From Streptomyces sp. NBC_00249 (GTDB lineage Bacteria; Actinomycetota; Actinomycetes; Streptomycetales; Streptomycetaceae), in assembly GCF_026342355.1 (NCBI RefSeq), contig NZ_JAPEMV010000002.1, positions 62,001 through 126,000 of the forward strand: a stretch of 64,000 nt of DNA, given 5' to 3'. A model generated the notes under the pieces. That model did not search any database. It saw nothing but the letters and a program-made list of their open reading frames with translations, and had not been told where the DNA came from. Position numbers and translations under genes: made by a program. Below, piece after piece: positions 58,499 through 64,000 of this stretch; position 1 is the stretch's first letter; each line of letters opens with the position of its first letter.

Positions 58499-60937
58499 TC
58501 ATCCCAGCGCCACCTGGACCGAGGCCGCCAGCGCCGCCGCGTCCGCCTGCGGCAGGGGTTTGCCGTTGTTGTCGACCACGTACACGGTGTCGACGGCGTT
58601 GGCGCCCAGGGTCGAGACGTGCGCGCTGCGCACCCGGACCCCGGCCGATTCCAGGGCGCGGCCGATGCGGTGGAGCAGGCCCACGGCGTCGGGGGCGCGG
58701 ACCTCCAGGACGGTGGCCAGGGAGGAGACCTCCGGGACGACCGTGACGCGCGGCGGCGGGGGGACGACCCCGCGCCGGCGCGGGTACGCCGCCTCGCGGC
58801 CGGCCAGCTTCGCCGGTACGTCGAGCGACCCGTCCAGCGCCCGGATCAGGTCGGTCCGCAGCCGGGCGGCCTGGGGCAGCGCCCCGAACTCGGCGGCCAC
58901 CCGCCAGCGCAGCACGAGCACCTCCCCGGGCAGGTCGGGCAGCTCCAGGGAGCGCAGGTCGGCCGCCCGTACGGTCAGCCGGTGCAGGGCGAGCACCCCG
59001 GCGGCGGCCGGGAGCACCCCGGGCTGGTCGGGTACGGCGACGACGAGCTCGACCCCGACGGCGTCGTCCTCCTCCTGGCGGGCGTGCAGCGCGAGGACGG
59101 GTTCCCCGGTGCGCAGCGCCTCCACCGCCAGGCGTTCCTGTTCCGTGGTCGGGATCTCCAGCTCTGCGGCGGGGTGCGGGGCGCCGCGCAGCAGGGCGGC
59201 GGCGCGGGCGACGAGGTCGGCGACGAGGGAGGCCCGCCAGGTGCTCCAGGCGGCGGGGCCGGTGGCCAGGGCGTCGGCCTCGGTGAGGGCGTGCAGGAGT
59301 TCCAGCGTGCCGGTGGAGCCGACCGCTTCGGCGACCGCTTTGACGGTGGCGGGGTCGTCGAGGTCGCGGCGGGTCGCGGTCTCGACGAGCAGCAGGTGGT
59401 GGCGTACGAGCACGCCCAGGACGGTGGTGTCCTGCGCGTCGAAGCCCAGCCGGGCGGCGACGTCGCGGGCGATGGTCTCCCCGGCCACCGAGTGGTCGCC
59501 GGGCCAGCCCTTGCCGATGTCGTGCAGCAGGGCCGCCATCAGGAGCAGGTCGGGGCGGCTCACCCGGCGGGTCAGCGCGGAGGCCCGTACGGCCGTCTCG
59601 ATGAGGTGCCGGTCCACGGTCCAGGTGTGCACGGGGTTGCGCTGCGGCCGGCACCGCACCCGTTCCCAGTCGGGCAGGAGGCGGCTGATCAGGCCTTCGG
59701 CCTCCAGGGCCTCCCACACCGCGACGGTCGGCTCGCCCGCGCCGAGCAGGGTGACCAGCTGTTCCCGCGCCTGCGCCGGCCAGGGCACGGGCAGCGGCCC
59801 GGCCTGCGCGGCGAGGCGGCGGACGGCGTGCGGGGAGACGGGCAGCCCGGCCTGCGCGGCGGCGGCGGCGAACCGCAGGGGCAGTACGGGGTCCCGGTCG
59901 GGCCGGGCGGCCAGGGCGAGGACGGCCTCCCCGTCGGACTCCACCACTCCGTCGGCGAGCGGCGCCCGCTCGGCCGCCGGGGCCCCCCGTGTCCCCAGCA
60001 GCCCGCGCAGCCTGGGCCGGGCGGCCCTCGCCCGCAGCACCCGGCCGACCTCGCGCCAGGTGACGTCCCCGGCGTAGGCGACGACGCGCGCGGCCTCGTA
60101 CACCTCCCGCAGCAGGGCGTCGGCGTCGAGCAGCCCGAGCCGGGCAGCGACCTGGGGCTGTTCCTGGAGGGCGAGCCGGTCGGTCGCCCGGCCCGTGACC
60201 AGGTGCAGCGCGTCCCGCGCGTCCAGCAGCCGCCGCCGGGCCTCGGCCAGTCCCTCGCGCGGGGCGTCGGCCAGCCAGGACGCGGCGACGGCCCGCAGGG
60301 CGGTGGTGTCGCGGAGCCCGCCGCGGGCCTCCTTGAGGTCGGGCTCCAGCAGGAAGCGCAGTTCCCCGGCGCGCTCGGCGCGCTCCCGGCACAGGGAGTG
60401 CAGCTGCGGCAGCCGTTTCACGGCCTGGTTGCGCCAGTCGGCCAGGACGGAGGTGCGCAGTCCGGCGAGCAGTCCGGCGTCGCCGGCGACGAGCCGGGCG
60501 TCGAGCAGCCCGAGGTGCGCCTTGAGGTCCTCGGCGGCGGTCCTGCGGGCTTCGCCGGGGGTGCGTACCGAGTGGTCGAGGGCCAGTCCGAGGTCCCAGA
60601 CGGGGTACCAGAGGCGGTCTGCGAGCGCGGCCAGCGCCTCGGGTTCGGCCCTGCCGTCGTGGAGCAGCAGCAGGTCGAGGTCGCTGCGCGGGGAGAGTTC
60701 GCCGCGCCCGTAGCCGCCGACGGCGACGAGGGCGGCGCCGCGGACGCCGGTGTCGCGGGCGGCCTGCCCGTACAGGCCGGCGAGCCACTGGTCGGTCAGT
60801 GCGGACAGCGCGGAACGCCGCGAGGGCCCGGACCGCGACTCCTCCTGGAGGAGTCGCAGCCGGGCCGCGGCGTATCCGCTGGGTCCCGGGTCGGCGGGCT
60901 CGTGCCCGCCGTCCTTGGTCTCTTCGACGCTCGTCAC
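58499..60937 (-). CDS. glnD: PII nucleotidyltransferase GlnD
   Basis: Enzyme of 812 residues that modifies and demodifies the PII protein; in S. coelicolor it adenylylates GlnK. The nucleotidyltransferase domain has VAVGGYGRGELSPRSDLDLL; the HD hydrolase has LLMAALLHDIGKGWPGDHS; two ACT domains occupy the C-terminus (VPDQPGVLPAAAGVLALHRL; EVRAPDAVGLLHRIGRALES). The GTG lies 17 bp after the glnK stop with AAGGGAG upstream. The stop is TGA at 58501-58499. Confidence 0.94.
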   Translation of the reverse strand: MTSVEETKDGGHEPADPGPSGYAAARLRLLQEESRSGPSRRSALSALTDQWLAGLYGQAARDTGVRGAALVAVGGYGRGELSPRSDLDLLLLHDGRAEPEALAALADRLWYPVWDLGLALDHSVRTPGEARRTAAEDLKAHLGLLDARLVAGDAGLLAGLRTSVLADWRNQAVKRLPQLHSLCRERAERAGELRFLLEPDLKEARGGLRDTTALRAVAASWLADAPREGLAEARRRLLDARDALHLVTGRATDRLALQEQPQVAARLGLLDADALLREVYEAARVVAYAGDVTWREVGRVLRARAARPRLRGLLGTRGAPAAERAPLADGVVESDGEAVLALAARPDRDPVLPLRFAAAAAQAGLPVSPHAVRRLAAQAGPLPVPWPAQAREQLVTLLGAGEPTVAVWEALEAEGLISRLLPDWERVRCRPQRNPVHTWTVDRHLIETAVRASALTRRVSRPDLLLMAALLHDIGKGWPGDHSVAGETIARDVAARLGFDAQDTTVLGVLVRHHLLLVETATRRDLDDPATVKAVAEAVGSTGTLELLHALTEADALATGPAAWSTWRASLVADLVARAAALLRGAPHPAAELEIPTTEQERLAVEALRTGEPVLALHARQEEDDAVGVELVVAVPDQPGVLPAAAGVLALHRLTVRAADLRSLELPDLPGEVLVLRWRVAAEFGALPQAARLRTDLIRALDGSLDVPAKLAGREAAYPRRRGVVPPPPRVTVVPEVSSLATVLEVRAPDAVGLLHRIGRALESAGVRVRSAHVSTLGANAVDTVYVVDNNGKPLPQADAAALAASVQVALG

Positions 60938-60954
60938 CCAGCAGCTCCCTTCGC

Positions 60955-62821
<1,867 letters not shown>

Positions 62822-62865
62822 GCGTCCATGAACGGGCCGGGTACGGGTCCGGGCCCGGGGGCGCC

Positions 62866-64000
62866 TCAGACCGCTTCGGCGGCCTCGGGGAGGCGGGAGG
62901 CGAGGAGGTCGGTGAGGCGGACCACCTCGGCGACGTCGCCGTACTCGCGGGCGGCGGTGTCGACGGTCTTGCGGAGCCGGGTGTTCACCCGTTCGGAGCG
63001 TACTTTTCGCGCCACGTCGAGGGCCTGGTCGACGAGGACGGTGGCCTGCTCGGGCTCGCGCTGGAGGAGGTGGACGGTGGCCATGCCGATGAGGTTCAGG
63101 GCGTACGAGCGCTGGTGTTCCTCGTCCTTGGCGAAGAGCTCGACGGCGCGTTCCATGACCGGTTCGGCGAGGGAGGCGTAGGTGGGGCTGCGGCCGGCGA
63201 CGTAGGCCAGATCCCGGTAGGAGTGGGAGTTCTCGCCGTTGAGTTCCGCCTCGGAGAAGAAGCGGATCCAGTCGGGTTCGGGCTCGCCGCCGAAGCCGAC
63301 GTCGGAGAAGGTGTCCTCGGCCATCCGTACGGCGCGCTTGCAGCGGCTGGGCTGGCCCATGTTGGCGTAGGCGCGGGCCTCCATCGCATACAGCATGGCC
63401 TGGGTGCGCGGTCCGGCGCAGTCGCGGCTGCCGTACTGGGCGAGGTGGATGAGTTCCAGGGCGTCCTCGGGGCGGCCGAGGTGGATCATCTGGCGGCTCA
63501 TGCTGGAGAGGATGTACGAGCCGAGGGGTTTGTCGCCGCCCTCCTTCGCGGCGTGCAGCGCGAGGACGAAGTACTTCTGGGCGGTGGGGTGCAGGCCGAT
63601 GTCGTAGCTCATCCAGCCGGCGAGTTCGGCGAGCTCGGCGGCCACCTTGAAGAGCCGTTTCATGACGGGGGCCGGGTGGTTCTCCTGGAGCAGGTCGGTG
63701 ACCTCGTGGAGCTGTCCGACGACGGCCTTGCGGCGCAGGCCGCCGCCGCACTGGGCGTCCCACTGGCGGAACATCACGGTGGTGGCTTCGAGGAGGTCGA
63801 GCTCGGGCTCGGAGAGCCGGGGCGGCCGGTGTCCGCCGAGCGCGCCCGCCGGCCCGCCCTCGGTGCGCGGTCCCGGGTCGGCGGCCGGGACCGGTACGAG
63901 CCAGCGCTGCATGGGCTCGATGAGGGCGGGGCCGGCGGAGAGGGCGAGCGAGGTCCCGAGGAAGCCGCGGCGGGCCAGCATGAGGTCGCTGCGGGAGAAC
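62866..64000 (-). CDS. nsdA: NsdA-like developmental regulator, C-terminal part
   Basis: At least 378 residues; the N-terminus lies beyond the window edge. The frame runs open to 64000 (residues FSRSDL before the internal Met at 63981). The protein is helical with TPR-like repeats: DALELIHLAQYGSRDC, QAMLYAMEARAYANMGQPSR, RSYALNLIGMATVHLLQREP. Position next to amtB and the repeat pattern match nsdA (SCO5582) of S. coelicolor, a negative regulator of sporulation and antibiotic production. No helix-turn-helix is seen in the visible part. Confidence 0.82.
   Translation of the reverse strand, partial: FSRSDLMLARRGFLGTSLALSAGPALIEPMQRWLVPVPAADPGPRTEGGPAGALGGHRPPRLSEPELDLLEATTVMFRQWDAQCGGGLRRKAVVGQLHEVTDLLQENHPAPVMKRLFKVAAELAELAGWMSYDIGLHPTAQKYFVLALHAAKEGGDKPLGSYILSSMSRQMIHLGRPEDALELIHLAQYGSRDCAGPRTQAMLYAMEARAYANMGQPSRCKRAVRMAEDTFSDVGFGGEPEPDWIRFFSEAELNGENSHSYRDLAYVAGRSPTYASLAEPVMERAVELFAKDEEHQRSYALNLIGMATVHLLQREPEQATVLVDQALDVARKVRSERVNTRLRKTVDTAAREYGDVAEVVRLTDLLASRLPEAAEAV

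Overview
The window is high-GC DNA with genes packed on both strands, many 1-8 bp stop/start overlaps and frequent GTG starts. A whiG sporulation sigma factor, an nsdA-type developmental regulator, a four-gene signal peptidase cluster and an amtB-glnK-glnD operon all point to a Streptomyces chromosome. From memory of the Streptomyces coelicolor map, the order matches roughly SCO5673 (chitinase) down to SCO5582 (nsdA), so this is mostly conserved core chromosome. I see no rRNA, tRNA, insertion sequence, integrase or complete phage element. I found no gene-free stretch longer than about 240 bp.

Left part (1-21 kb): the 5' end of a secreted chitinase gene with a DasR-type operator, then a polyamine/GABA block. 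It holds an FAD amine oxidase, a complete PotABCD-type ABC importer, two aminobutyraldehyde dehydrogenases, a second orphan PotD, an Lrp/AsnC regulator and a class III aminotransferase. The promoter regions of both dehydrogenases carry the same long-spaced inverted repeat, TCCGT-N20-ACGGA, which looks like the operator of one regulator. Between the two halves lie a NADAR-Nudix pair, adenosine deaminase, a GDPD phosphodiesterase, a two-component system and a secreted serine hydrolase.

Middle (21-33 kb): a MacB-like ABC pair with a degenerate signature motif, a LOG-family protein, a DMT transporter, a self-contained ferredoxin / ferredoxin reductase / cytochrome P450 operon, and a thiamine ABC importer behind a TPP riboswitch. 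The riboswitch is followed by two successive hairpins, the second covering the ribosome binding site.

Right part (33-64 kb): housekeeping genes, almost all on the minus strand. They are rpsB, tsf, pyrH, frr, cdsA and rlmN; then whiG with dprA, yifB, yraN, a DUF2469 gene, a Nudix gene and four tandem signal peptidase I genes; then rplS, trmD, rimM, khpA and rpsP; an archaeal/eukaryal-type prolyl-tRNA synthetase; ftsH and ffh; and the PII nitrogen operon. Between glnD and ffh are two degenerate type I-E-like CRISPR repeats, with a possible third half-repeat overlapping the glnD stop codon.

The least expected items are the shared N20 operator, the CRISPR-like remnant, the dual-hairpin riboswitch platform, the tandem 14-bp palindromes at 16.0 kb and the rplS terminator embedded in sipW codons. 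All are read by eye from the sequence. Family assignments rest on motif recognition, not on database searches.
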